64,000 bases of DNA from assembly GCA_021014945.1 (NCBI GenBank), contig MU266438.1:1-64000 (forward strand), read 5' to 3'. The notes below the pieces were generated by a model. That model was not told the DNA's origin and did not search any database. It saw only the letters and a list, made by a program, of their open reading frames with translations. Below, piece after piece: positions 21,745 to 32,784 of the stretch; positions within the stretch are counted from its first letter, which is position 1; every line of letters begins with the position of its first letter. Origin of the DNA: Leucogyrophana mollusca (Eukaryota; Basidiomycota; Agaricomycetes; Boletales). Both the position numbers and the translations under genes were made by a program.

Positions 21745-24053
21745 CTATGCGACCAAATAGTACACTCTCCAAAGTATCCGGGCTCTGCTCTGGAGTCTTT
21801 TTGCTCTCTGCTCATCATCGGCTTCGTCGGTGGCCTCTTCCTCGTATTCGTCTTTGAACAGATCCACGTTTTGAATGTCGACGATGTCGAACCATCTAGA
21901 CGTGTGGCCTCCAGTGCCAGTGCCAATCAGGGGGGTTGATTCATGAGCAGAAGCCGAGGGCGCGTTACCTGAGCCTGGCGACATCGGGACGGCTCGTTTT
22001 GCCAAAATCCACGTCAAGTACATCACTAACATAACCGGAATTTCGATGTAGAAGGAGACGAAGTCGATCGCGGAGAAGACGGGGAAGATGGACGACCACC
22101 CTTGGACTGAAAGTATGAGTCAGCGGATGAGGACATGGTACTCAGCCCAAGCGTACGTACTTAGGATAAGGGCCGTTACGGTAATGACCTATTGGCCGCA
22201 TCAGCTGAGATTCATGCGTTTGAAACAAGCGGCAAGCACTAACCACAAACCACGGTCCCCACGGCCAGGTCCAGCCAGCTCTGAACTTGAGTTCGTCCAG
22301 CGAACGACCTTGTCTGACCCACGCCTGTCTGAACCTCAAGCTGGCTAGTCCAATAGATAGCCAAGCAATCTGGATTACTATGGGTTATTTGGACTGCGCT
22401 TTCCTCGCGTGAAGCACAAACCTGATTAGAGACACCAACGATGTTCTGCAGCCAGCCCCACAGAACACCACTTCCAATGAAACTGCTTCCAAAACAGAGA
22501 ATGCTGACGCTGCTCGTTAGGAGAAGAGCAGGCAACGGCACACCCATAGAAGTCGTGCGGGAGAATATTCGTGGGGCATGTGCATTGGGACGAACGACAG
22601 AGAGCCCGTATAGTACTCGTGTTCCAGCGAACAGAGCGTGGTTACCGGCAGACAGGACCGACGTCAGGATAACAGTGTTCATGAAGGATGCTGCCACGGC
22701 TAGGAGACGAAAATGTCAGCCCGGTATTGGGAATCGGAGTTGGCATGATGATGCACCTGAACCGGCTTGCTCAAAAACTATCGTGAACGGTGAGGTAGTG
22801 GTAGATTTATTGGAAAGATCGGGATAATCCCAGGGGACTGAAAGGAGTACATCAGACGCATTGTGATTCACAGGTTTGGGAGGCGTTACCGTTCAGCCCA
22901 ATGAGCAGGATGCTGAGGATATAGAACAACAAAATACTGATATAGATTGAAGTCAGACCCCAGAATTGACTGAAGCGCCAGTGTCACTGACCGCCAGAAT
23001 ACAAATTTCACGACTCTGGGCATGTTCCGTGACGGATTCTTCGTCTCTCCAGCCGTAATTCCCAAGCTTTCTGTGCCGCCATCTGAGACACATGTTAGTT
23101 TGTACAGTTTAAATGTCAATGGTCTAACTTACAGGCAAAACTGGCCGTAACGAAGACCTTTGCAAACCCTCCAAACCCTCCAACAAATGGAGCACCGGGT
23201 ATGTGCCAATTATGGCCACCAATGTAGGTATGAGATTGGTTGACTCCAACGTTTACCAATATTCCTAAAATGATGAAAACAATGATTGTAGCAACTTTGA
23301 GGGACGATAGCCAATATTCTTGAAAGCTCCGATTAGTCTCTTCGCGCACAAAAAGTGAGATGGAAAACGCACCTAGCTCGCCATATGCTTTGACATGGAA
23401 AGCGTTGATTGAAACCAGGAATACCCAGAAAACCAAACTGATGACCCAAGGGTGCCAGGTTGTCCAGAACTGGAGTACAAGCTGAGCGGCAGTAAGATCC
23501 GAGGCAACCGAAACCGCGTCATTGAACCAATAGTTCCACGAGAGCGCAAAGCCATAGGCGGGCGAAAAGAAGCGAGTGGCATACGCATTGAACGAGCCTA
23601 GGAAGGAAAACATCCGTTAGTATGATTACAGACCATTACGTATTCCAAGAGAAACAGAAAGACGGAAAGGCTCGAGCGAAGATACGTGGACTCACCAGCC
23701 ACGGGATACTGTGTAGCCATTTCTCCGAGCAACAGCAGTGTCACATAAACTACAAACGCAACGATCCCATAGCAAATAAGCATGCTAGCCGGCCCACCCT
23801 GGGCCAGCGACCGTCCCGTCCCGAGGAACAATCCTGTGCCAATGGTCCCAGCTATAGCGATCATCTGCACCTGCCGTGCAGACAAACCACGTTGTAAACG
23901 TCCATGTGCTCGAATAGCTTTGGCGTCGATTGGTAGTACGGGTACTGATCTCCCTGGGTCGTCATATTCCGGATCGTCCACTGGGCCTCTTGCAGCTTTG
24001 GCGCTCGCTGAGGACTCGTGCCCTACGGACGAAGTCTCTGCGCCTGTGTTCAT
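21745..24053 (-). CDS. Amino-acid permease (yeast AAT/APC family)
   Basis: Multi-exon gene on the minus strand, start ATG at 24053, roughly 560 residues. After a hydrophilic N-terminus of about 50 residues comes the signature GLSARQVQMIAIAGTIGTGLF in the first membrane helix. Later blocks are LGEMATQYPVAG, AYATRFFSPAYGFALSWNYW, then ESLGITAGETKNPSRNMPR, which is typical of fungal amino-acid permeases. TSVLSAGNHALFAGTRVLY lies in helix 8. Twelve membrane helices are expected. The C-terminal tail is acidic (DEYEEEATDEADDEQ) and could hold ubiquitin-ligase adaptor sites. It is a plasma-membrane proton symporter by family; which amino acids are carried cannot be read. The 5' end is partly copied at 27003-27292 as a broken fragment. 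Confidence 0.92.
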
Positions 24054-24588
24054 TGCTCGAAATCCCTCCCGAGTCAGGTTGCGAAGCAGCAGAAAAACCC
24101 ACCCGACCGTTCTCTTATAGTGACATGAATGGACAGGAAACCGAAAGAGTCATTCGAGGGCGCCTATTGCGACTATTGCGCAATCCGAAGAAGATCGTGG
24201 CAAGGTCGCCGAGTCGGGTGGGCCGCGGCGGGAGCACTCGTAACTTATTACCATAATAAGCGAAGTGCTTTACACGTGAGGCACTTTGTGGCGAGACTGA
24301 CACACTGACAAGTGCCACCAGAAGCAAACCAGGCGCCCGAGTCTTTCGTGAGCGCAAATTTATTTAGAGTACAAACCCGAAGCATTTAACTGTCGTGCCA
24401 AATTCACCACCTATTCTCAATGCTCTATGCTCGGAAATCCACGATAAGCAACTCGACAATAGTGACAGCACAATTGACATGTGGTTCCTGGCCCAGGGAT
24501 GAAGGCAGACTAACTCGGAGTTGCGCCATCGACCATCATGTTTGCAATCCCGGACAGAATGTGAAGCCTGACGATGGTCGGCTGGTAC
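24054..24588. other. Permease promoter / 3' flank of 7TM gene A
   Basis: 535 bp without a gene, between the permease start and the stop of rhodopsin-like gene A. Its counterpart in copy B is 27293-27670. No clear motif seen. Confidence 0.4.
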
Positions 24589-25819
24589 TTAGACCGACTT
24601 TTCGCCCGCCGAGCCCACAGTCACCTGGGCAGTAAAGGACCCTGCGTTGGTCTCAACCCCACCTCTACTATCCGTGAGTTGCGTCAAGTCGATCGTAGTA
24701 AAATGAACCGCCTCGCTGTCGACAAAGGAATGATCAAGATCAATGTCGCCATTTTTGTGAAATACGCGGTAAATGAATGCAACGATGACCAGGAGGTTGC
24801 ACACGATCAAAGACAGGGCGGCCTGCGATGCATGGTGATACGTCACATTATACCCCCGAGACAGTATGTATGACTGGGGCTCACCTTAACGTGAGCAACG
24901 ATAGTGGTCACAAAAGTCGTAGACTCAAAGAGGAGGCCACAGTGGATGATGGTTACTGCTGTTATTAAGAGGGACGCGGAGAATGTGCAAGACATTAAGA
25001 TTCGCCTTTTCCTTGAGAGCTTCACACCTCGTAGCAGGTGGAATGGCATCGCAACCAGGATTATATCCGAAACTGTGTCTGCTGTGAAAGGATGGGCTGT
25101 CGTAGGGTACCTGGTATCTAAGGAATTGACCAACTCACTGATGAGCTGTGAGATCGCAACGCTGCGCCCTATTATACATGCATTGTGGACGCAAGCGTAT
25201 AATTTCTGCGATACGAGGGCGATCCACATTGCGCCAAAGGATGCTGCCGCCCAAAAAGCAAAACGGTGAAGTTTGGGCTCAGGATTAACTACTCTAATGA
25301 CTGAGGAGATGACGCTCAAACGGGCGGACCTGGACTCGGACCCTGTTCAAAAGCGGCCAGAACTAAATACAATAAATACCCACCAAGGCACAGAAGTGAA
25401 TGCGACCACCAACAACCAGTTTGCCACGACAGCAATCGGCGGCATTGCAGGATATCCTATGAACGATGGGCGAAACAACTGTTAAAATTCGGGGTGGAAG
25501 TCAAACACAGCGAGGTAAACACGCTCACCCCCTATCGGTCCATTCACTGGCACCATCGGACCACTCACTGGCAAAGACAGCCAAGTGCATATGAGACAGA
25601 CCACGTCGGCAAGAAGAGCCAGCGACGCCCATGCGTCTTCCCACCAGAAGTGACGCATATACCATCGGTATGACAGACGGAATATCGTGCAGGAGATAGC
25701 AATGCTGTGGGACGCTGTCGCGACAACTCACCAACGCAAAACAACTGTAATTAGCACTGTCTCAGCTGCACATGAAACAAATTGTGCTCACCTCTGATTA
25801 GCTGGATGTAGTCAACCAT
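24589..25819 (-). CDS. Rhodopsin-like 7TM membrane protein, copy A
   Basis: Six exons on the minus strand join to about 296 residues, start at 25819 (MVDYIQLIR). After ASHSIAISCTIFRLSYRW comes RHFWWEDAWASLALLADVV. The junction PWSARLSVISSVIRVV requires the intron ending at gtccag. A further 57-nt intron is needed to give SQLITDTVSDIILVAMPF, the best conserved block of this family. The last exon reads ALSLIVCNLLVIVAFIYRVF, then a hydrophilic tail. It resembles the fungal rhodopsin/PTH11-like integral membrane family with about seven helices. Such proteins are suspected surface sensors; no ligand is known. It is duplicated at 27671-28884. Confidence 0.78.
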
Positions 25820-26239
25820 CTTGAATGAGTGCAAGTTATCCGACAACCGTAAAAGTCGCAGTCGGGGAGAACATTTGCGTCTGGTTAGATTTACAAGGAG
25901 TCAACGCGGTCGGAAGTCTCTATCCCTGACGGTGGCATTATTCGTGAGCGGCACCCACGGTGCCAGTGGTGCAATACATCGTGTGCCTACCGGCAGCTCG
26001 ACGGGGCATAGTAGCCTGGACCTTGTTGTCGCTAACGGCAGCCCACCCTGCCGGTTGCTGACGGGAGTGGCAACTTGGCAAGGTTGAGTAAATTATTGAG
26101 TTTACGAACATTTCGGGGCCTATCCAACAGCCCTGGGCTGGGCCAGTGAAGATAGCATCACTGTCCTTCTCGCACAGACCTACGCCCCGCTCATGGCCTT
26201 CTTGGAGATGCCGGGTACGCCTCTGCAGTTGTAGCTGTG
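25820..26239. other. Promoter of 7TM gene A and block junction
   Basis: About 420 bp. The first ~345 bp are the upstream region of gene A and are repeated at 28885-29222. The remaining ~75 bp bridge to copy B and include GGCCTTCTTGGAG at 26195-26207. The same 13-mer occurs at 20275-20287 inside copy A. Confidence 0.5.
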
Positions 26240-26392
26240 CCTGCGCTCCTGGGACCCAAGTCAGAACCGAAGCGAACAACCACTGCTACGAGGACCCTGG
26301 AGTTGTTGCTCGCTTAGGCTGCCATCGCCTGGCTTGCTTTCTCTAACTCTTGACCACGAGCCTTCTTGAAGGTGGACCTGGATCCAAAAAGA

Positions 26393-27002
26393 ATGAGCCG
26401 CGATCGACCACATTTCCCTCTCTGCCTGGCAATGCAACTAAAAATGTCGAACCATCCCAACTTGTACAGCACCAACAGCCGTCTTTGGTGGCACAGGTTG
26501 GCGCATCCGGGACTTTCCCCCAGTCCCATCAGAATATCCGCAATCGCCGTCGACGGGTGGCTCGGAGATCAAGGAAAAGCCTTTGGTTGAAGATGCCGAC
26601 AACCATTCTCCATCGCGCGACCCAAACAACGATCCACGTCACACCTCTCGCGTAACAACACCCCCTCCCGGTGGCAGAGATGGGCCATGGCTACACCCGT
26701 GCCCCGTAACGTCTACCCACGACGACCAGCCCAACCACCCCAGGCATAGACTTAAGAGTCCCAGTCGAACAAAAGCCCACCGTGAGTCAACCCCCACCCC
26801 GAGTGTCTTTCACTGAGGATAATCCCCCCCCTGTAGCCCGAACGCACAATTGGTGAGCGCCTTTCACAGACGAACGAGGTTGCTGATAAAGAGAAGCAGG
26901 AGTGTTCTAGGAAAGGTAATGATCGACGCTCACCACCGCCCTTCCACTGATATGAACGCGTCTATCTTCTTCTCTAACATTATCCATGTGGCGGTACAAC
27001 CA
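26393..27002 (+). pseudogene. Broken SLATT gene 5' half (copy B)
   Basis: This matches exons 1-2 and intron 2 of the SLATT gene at 20311. The ATG (26393) and MSRDRPH survive. Small indels shift the frame soon after, and the reading frame ends at 26590. Homology stops exactly at the accaac-cag acceptor of the former intron 2. Both membrane spans and the C-terminus are therefore gone. Later parts still align at DNA level, for example the stretch giving NHSPSRDPNNDPR. It cannot encode a SLATT protein. Confidence 0.88.
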
Positions 27003-27292
27003 GATACGCTCTGCATGTTAGCCGGCCCGCCCTGAGCCAGCAGCCGCCCTGTCCCGAGGAACAATCCTGTGCTAATGGTCCCAGCGAATGCGATCATCCG
27101 TGCAGACAAACCACGCTGTAGACGTCAATGTGCTCGAATGGCTTTGGCGCCGGTTGGTAGTACAGGTACCGAACTCCCTTGGTCATATTCCGGGTCGTCC
27201 ATTAGTCCTCTTGCACCTTTGACTCTCGCTGAGGGCGGATGCCCTGCGGACAAAGTCTCTGCGCCTGTGTCCTTTACTCAAAAGGTCGGCGA
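27003..27292 (-). pseudogene. Permease 5' fragment (copy B)
   Basis: The minus strand aligns with the N-terminal ~90 codons of the permease at 24053, ending where helix 1 begins to be encoded. The ATG is lost: copy A has tgttcattgctcg where copy B has tgtcctttactc. In-phase and out-of-phase indels are also present; for example, 9 nt are missing near 27098. All later exons are absent. Confidence 0.85.
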
Positions 27293-27670
27293 CTCAGGTG
27301 GGCCGTGGCGGGAGCACTCGTAACTTATTACGATAATGAGCAAAGTGCTTTTATGTGCCAAGGCACTTTGTGGCAAGACTGACAAGTACGACTCAACAAA
27401 CCAGGAGTCCAACTCTTTCGTGAGCGGAACTATATTCAGAGTACGCGACTCGAAACATTTAGCTGTTGTGCTAATTCACCACCTATTCTAATGATTCTAT
27501 ACCCGGAAACCCGCAACAAGCACCCACAACAAGCAGTTCGATAATAGCGACAGCGCAACTGACATGTGGTTCCTGGCCTTGGGACGAGGGCAGAATAACT
27601 CGGAGTTGCGCCACCGACTATCACATTTGCGACCCCGGGAATGTGAAGCCTGACGATGGCCAGCTGGTGC
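27293..27670. other. Non-coding remnant in copy B
   Basis: 378 bp corresponding to the permease promoter and 3' flank of the 7TM gene in copy A (24054-24588), with several small deletions. No gene seen. Confidence 0.5.
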
Positions 27671-28884
27671 TTAGACTGACTTTTCGCTCGTCGAGCCCAC
27701 AGTCACCTGGACAGAAAAGGACCCAGGGTTGGTCTCGGCCCCACCTCGACTATTTGTGAGTTGCGTCAAGTCGATAGTAGTAAAATGAACCGGCTCGCTG
27801 TCGACAAAGGAGTGATCGAGATCAATGTCACCGTTTTTGTGAAACACACGGTAGACGAATGCAACGATGACCAGGAGGTTGCACACAATCAAAGACAGGG
27901 CAGCCTGTGATGCATGGTGATACGTCACAACATACCCCGAGACAGCATGTATGACTGGGGCTCACCTTAACGTGAGCAACGATAGTGGTCACAAAAGTTG
28001 CAGTTCCGAAAAGGAGGCCAGAATGGACAATGGTTACCGCTGTTATTAAGAAGGACGCGGAGAATGTGCAGGACAACAAGATTCGCCTGTTCCTTGAGAG
28101 CTTCACACCTCGTAGCAGGTGGAATGGCATCGCAACCAGAATTATATCCGAAACGGTGTCTGCTGTGAAAGGAAAGATGGGCTGTCGTAGGGTGCCTGGT
28201 ATCCGAGGAAGTGACCAACTCACTGATGAGTTGTGAAACCGCAACGCTGCGCCCCATTAAACATGCATGGTGGTAGCAAATGTATAATTTCTGTGATGCG
28301 AGGGCGATCCACATTGCGCCAAAGGATGCCGCCACCCAACGAGCAAAACGTTGAGGTCCGGGCTCAGGATTAACTATTCTAATGACTGAGAAGATGACGC
28401 TCAAACGTGCGGACCTGGACGCGGACCTTGTTTAGAAGCGGCCAGAACAAAATTACAATAAATACCCACCAAAGCACAGACGTAAATGCAACCGATAGCA
28501 TCCAGTTTGACACGACGGTAATCAGCGGCATTGCAGAGTATGCTACGACGATGGGCAAAAGCAACTGTTAAAATTCGGGGTGGAAGTTAAACATAGCTAG
28601 GTAAACGCGCTTACCCGTCGTCGGTCCCCTCGCTGGTAAAGGCAGCCAAGTGCATATGAGACAGACCACGTCGGCAAGAAGAGCCAGCGACGCCCATGCG
28701 TCTTCCCACCAGAAGTGACGCATATACCATCGGTATGACAGACGGAATATCGTGCAGGAAATAGCAATGCTGTGGGACGCTGTCGCGGCAACTCACCAGT
28801 GCAAAACAACTGGAATCAGCACTGTCTCAGCTGCACATTAAACAAGTTGTGCTCACTTCTGATTAGCTGGATGAAGTCGACCAT
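27671..28884 (-). CDS. Rhodopsin-like 7TM membrane protein, copy B
   Basis: A close paralogue of the gene at 24589-25819, with the same exon layout and conserved coding blocks (TDTVSDIILVAMPFHLLRG, RHFWWEDAWASLALLADVV, CNLLVIVAFVYRVFHKNGD). A 4-nt insertion near 28172 falls inside the 57-nt intron, so it does not shift the frame. One splice donor is altered: copy A has CCA followed by gtgagt, and copy B has CCA followed by gcgagg. A GC-AG splice would keep the frame, but gcgagg is a weak donor, so the gene may be impaired. Start MVDFIQLIR at 28884. Functional status is uncertain. Confidence 0.65.
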
Positions 28885-29365
28885 CTTGAATGAGTGCAAG
28901 TTATTCAACAACCGTAGAAGTTGCAGTAGGGGAGAACATTTGTGTCTTGTTCGATTTACATTAAGAAGTCAACGCGGTCGGAAGTCTCTATCCCTGACGG
29001 CATAATTCGTGAGCGGCACCCACGGTGCCACCAGTGGTCCAAGGCTGTCATCGTGAGCCTACCAACAGCTCCCAACTAGCTCGACGAGGCATAGTAGCCT
29101 GGACCTTGTTGTCGCTAACGACAACCTACCCTGCCGGTTGCTGACGAAAGTGGCAAGGTTGGGAAAATTATTGAGTTTACGAACATTTCGGGGCAGCCCT
29201 GGGCCGGGCCAGTGAAGACCAGTGAGGATTCATTGATTTGGGTCCAGGTACACACGTACACAAGTAATGATGTGGTGGAGTAAAACATATGTCACGGTAT
29301 ACATGAGTTATGATGACCGAGTGTCTGTAGAGCGTAAGTCGATAGTCTCCCAAGCGCCACAAAAA
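28885..29365. other. Promoter of 7TM gene B and end of duplication
   Basis: 481 bp. Similarity to copy A fades near 29222, and the rest up to the FAD-enzyme stop is unique. Nothing else recognised. Confidence 0.4.
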
Positions 29366-30977
29366 TTACAACCCGCGCTGAACAAATTTACCAGCAAGTT
29401 TCGCAGCCCCGCGCCCAGCCTTCCTTCCGAATACTGTCCCTGCTGTTAATCCACAACCACTAGGATGCCCACCGTAGTAGAGACCCCCCACCATCTCTCC
29501 GGTGCAGAAAAGACCCTTGATTGGCTTACAGGTTTCTTGCGAGAGCACTCCAGCGGTATCCGGATCGATCTCGAGTCCCCCAAAGGTGAATGTGATGGCA
29601 CACGCGGCTTTTACAGCGAGGAAGGGCCCATCATCCAGCGGCAGAGCCCAATTTGACTTGGGTACTTTAAGTGAAATCGCAGAGGATTGAGTGGATAACC
29701 CGTCCTTGGAGGCGATATTCCATGCGAGCTCTGGGTGCTCCGCTCGGTGCCTACGGACAGCATCGTTGTATTCCTGCACTGTCCCCAAGAAGGTGTCTTT
29801 ATCCTGGAGCCCTTTCTCCGTCAGCTTCTCAGCTAACTCCTCGATGGTCGACGCGGTGATTTTCTCTACAATCCCATCCCCGTATTCCTTCTGGCTAAGC
29901 AAGGCTATCGCATCCCTCGCCCAGATCTGAAACACGAACCCCTCCGGCTGGTGGAGAATCTCACGACTAAACTTGCCAAAGGTGCGACCCGCGAAGTCCT
30001 CGCCTTCGTCAACAAAGCGCTCCCCCTTCACGTTCACCATAATGCCTGACGGATAACCCCTCTTCGGAAAGTTGTCGTATCGCTCATGGTCGCCAGTATT
30101 TGCTGGAGCGTTTGCGTCCCAGCAGGTGGTGTGGCATTCTTTCCAGTTTCCCGCTAGCCTAGCCCCGACAGCTTGGGCCATAGGGAAACCGTCACCAGTG
30201 TTGTATGGGGTTCCGCGGACCTAACTTTTGGATGAATATTGCACCACCGGATGATCACATGCAACATACAAATGCTCTTTCCCAACCAGGACCAAGGTAC
30301 TTTGCACGCAGTTCAGGGCTTGACTCGTAACCCCCTGCGGCTAGCACAATGGCCGACGCTGTGAGTGACACTTCTTCCCCATTCCTTCTTACGACGACTC
30401 CTGTGACTGTGCCGCCTTCAGCCAGGAGGCTAGTGGCAGGAGAATCGAACCAGATCGCGACTTTTGCCTTCTCTAGTGCCCTCAAGTCCGCCTCGATCAT
30501 GCCCTTGCCTCCACCTTCGACGCTCAAGGCAACGCTCGGTATGAGCTTCTGCCTCACGCTCGAGTTCGTCTCGCCTATGGGCTTCTGGAAGGACAACACA
30601 AACGGGATTTCGACCGCTCGGGCCAGCCATTCAATCGCATCTCTCGATTCCTTCGCCATTGTGTTTACGAGCACAGGATCTGCCCGCGAATCTCCCGCGA
30701 GCATGATGTCGTGAGCATAGTCTTCAGGTGTGTATGCCTCTAGCTCGAACTGTGAAGCATCCTCTGGTTTCAAGTTGCGAACGATGGAAAGGAGGTCCTC
30801 AAGACCGGCATGTGCAGTGCGGTGGACTCCAGCAGTGAAGTAACCGTTACCACCTGCCCAGTCTTTCGGAGATTTCTCAACGATCAGAACGTTGTCGCAG
30901 CCTGAGCCTACGGCTGCGAGAGCGGCTGTGGCACCTGCGTGACCGCTTCCAATCACGATACAGTCGTAGGTGGCCAT
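29366..30977 (-). CDS. FAD-dependent dehydrogenase (FAD_binding_2 family)
   Basis: Two exons on the minus strand, about 513 residues, start at 30977. MATYDCIVIGSGHAGATAALAA is the FAD Rossmann motif, followed by LIVEKSPKDWAGGNGYFTAG. ASAIVLAAGGYESSPEL lies near residue 215. The intron removes about 49 nt to give AFVVRGTPYNTGDGF. The C-terminus has GLFCTGEMVGGLYYGGHPSG, the family's conserved FAD-contact end. The closest known types are fumarate reductase, 3-ketosteroid dehydrogenase and tricarballylate dehydrogenase (TcuA-like) flavoproteins; the overall pattern looks most TcuA-like to me. No signal peptide is seen. The substrate is not determined. Confidence 0.88.
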
Positions 30978-31298
30978 TTAGAAAATGGGGAGTGATGGGA
31001 AGATTGAGAGAGAACGTTGCGGGGCTCCGTGGTGTGCTGGTGCGCGGGCTTAGAAGTGAACTAGAGCCATGTGACTTTCATCGGCATTCAAGGTGGGTCC
31101 AAAGCACCTTTGCCTCCGGAGTTATGAGCAACGGCCCATCACAGCACTCTTCAGCGCTGTAAGAATTAGCCTTTCGTACCTTGTGTCACTGCCACATGGC
31201 GATGTTAAAGAGTTGTAATGACAAGCAGCGGCTTTCGACGAGAGGCTCCCATACCTCCGAAGATCGACAAGAATAAGATACATCATGATGGCCACCAC
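30978..31298. other. Intergenic spacer
   Basis: 321 bp, the promoter side of the FAD enzyme and the 3' side of the WD40 gene. Nothing recognised. Confidence 0.4.
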
Positions 31299-32558
31299 CT
31301 ATCCAGTTGACTTAGGATGCCGCCACACCTTTACCGTCCCGTCTGCGCTGGCAGTGATCATCTCCCCTGGGTCGCTAGGGTGGTGTTCAGTCCAAGTGAT
31401 AACTTTGTCATGTACCTTTGGGGGAGGTTTTGGCTGCAGGGCAGTAGCCTACACCATGAAACCAGTCAGCAAAGACTGTATCAAAGGGCCACCCGAAGTC
31501 TCGAAAGATAAAGGAACATACATCGACAAGATCCCACGCCCAGACACGACCATCTTCGTCACCACACACCACAGTAGCCTCGGCATGTCCGAAGCACGCG
31601 CGGCAGCGGTAAGAGGTCTGCGAGTGGTCGGTGAAATCGTTCAACAGCTTGCCAGATGTCATATCAAACAGTCGGACATGTGAGTCTAGCGTGGCTACCA
31701 GGAGAGTCGTACCGTCTTGTGAAGGTACGACAGAGGTCACTGGCTCTGTTTTCAGTAACGACGGGACCATATGTTAGTCAGCTTGTCAGAATGACTAGGT
31801 GGGGACTAACGGCCAATGAAGTCGGAGCGAAGTTCGCCTTTGCGGAGATCATAGGTTCGGACGTGCCCGTCAACGGACCCAGAGATGATGGAAGTGGAAT
31901 CAACGTGGAGAGTTTGCACGGCATCGCCAGCTTCTTCCAGGATCTGGATAGGTGCTCGCGATTGGGCGCTTTGCCCGGCGTGCCGGCGAAGTCAGGACTC
32001 GGTATGTCAGCCGACATAACAAACAGGTAAAGCGTACCGAAGATCCCACAATCTCACAGTAGAGTCATACGAGCCTGAGCGAGTACAGTAAGAGAGGGCC
32101 TTGACCAAACATGACATTTGGATTAACTGACCACTAGCTAGCACAGTTGCGTTGTCGTTAAGTTCCACAACGTTTACTTTGCTCATATGCCCCGCAAGTC
32201 TGCGAGTGGTCACGCCTGCGGTGACATCCCAAACAAAAACGGAGCGGTCACCGCCTGAGGATGCGAAACTGGCATTATCATGGCTCCTGCAAAGATCACC
32301 TGTCACCTAAGTGAGTGGGCCGCGAAAGGTAATGACTTACACGGAGATGGATAGCACCTCATAGCCATGCGCTGCAAAAGTTTTTATCTCTGTGCCAAGC
32401 TCTGGGTTCCAGAGACGAACAGTGCGATCCTGACCGCCGCTCAGAACGTACTTGGCGCTTCCTTTGGCATACCGGACGACATGCACCGGCCCTCTGTGAT
32501 TTGCAAGGGTCGCGTGGAGTGTACGTGCGAGCGGCTGTGGGCCTCGCGAAGGAGCCAT
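31299..32558 (-). CDS. WDR83/MORG1-like WD40 protein
   Basis: Several exons on the minus strand encode about 320 residues, start at 32558 (MAPSRGPQPLA). Seven WD repeats can be traced. The first has ANHRGPVHVVRYAKGSAKYVLSGG up to DRTVRLWNP. Later repeats end in RSVFVWDV, STVRLWDLR, GHVRTYDLR, SHVRLFDM, GRVWAWDL and TVKVWRHP. Nearly the entire protein is the beta-propeller. The order and the short N-terminus match WDR83/MORG1, a scaffold linked to ERK signalling and to the spliceosomal C complex in animals; fungal roles are less clear. It diverges from the F-box gene at 32785 over 226 bp. Confidence 0.85.
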
Positions 32559-32784
32559 TGTTTCCTCGCCGATTTACCTGAAGGAGAGGTGAAGCGTTTG
32601 GGCGTTTGTACAAGCCGATCAAATGGTGACATATTTCGGCGAGCCGGCGGGCTATATCACGGATTTTACCCTGAATATCTCCATTTATATCCGCCTCGGC
32701 GGAGAATTGGCCGGCGATGGATTACTGACACACACTAGTACTCCCGGGCCCGATCCCTTCCCGCCCTCTCTATCTGCATCTCCC

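Larger units (their letters stand above)
20140..26240. repeat. Segmental duplication, copy A
   Basis: Copy A contains the SLATT gene, the permease and rhodopsin-like gene A. Its two ends are matched, in the same order and orientation, by 26240-29225. The matching parts are about 20145-20925 (to 26247-27002) and about 23780-26166 (to 27015-29222). The middle, about 20926-23780, has no counterpart in copy B. Outer limits are read by eye and may be off by tens of bases. Confidence 0.85.
26240..29225. repeat. Segmental duplication, copy B (internally deleted)
   Basis: Copy B lies directly after copy A in the same orientation and is about half as long. Around 27002-27015 it passes from SLATT-derived sequence straight into permease-derived sequence, so about 2.85 kb has been lost relative to copy A. 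Point differences and small indels are spread through it. Confidence 0.85.

Noticed and set aside
28160..28190. 4-nt insertion in 7TM gene B read as a frameshift
   Set aside because: The conserved SQLITDTVSD block is restored only if a 57-nt intron is removed, and the insertion lies inside that intron.
20140..29225. Transposon origin of the duplicated block
   Set aside because: No terminal repeats, target-site duplication, transposase or reverse transcriptase seen at either edge.
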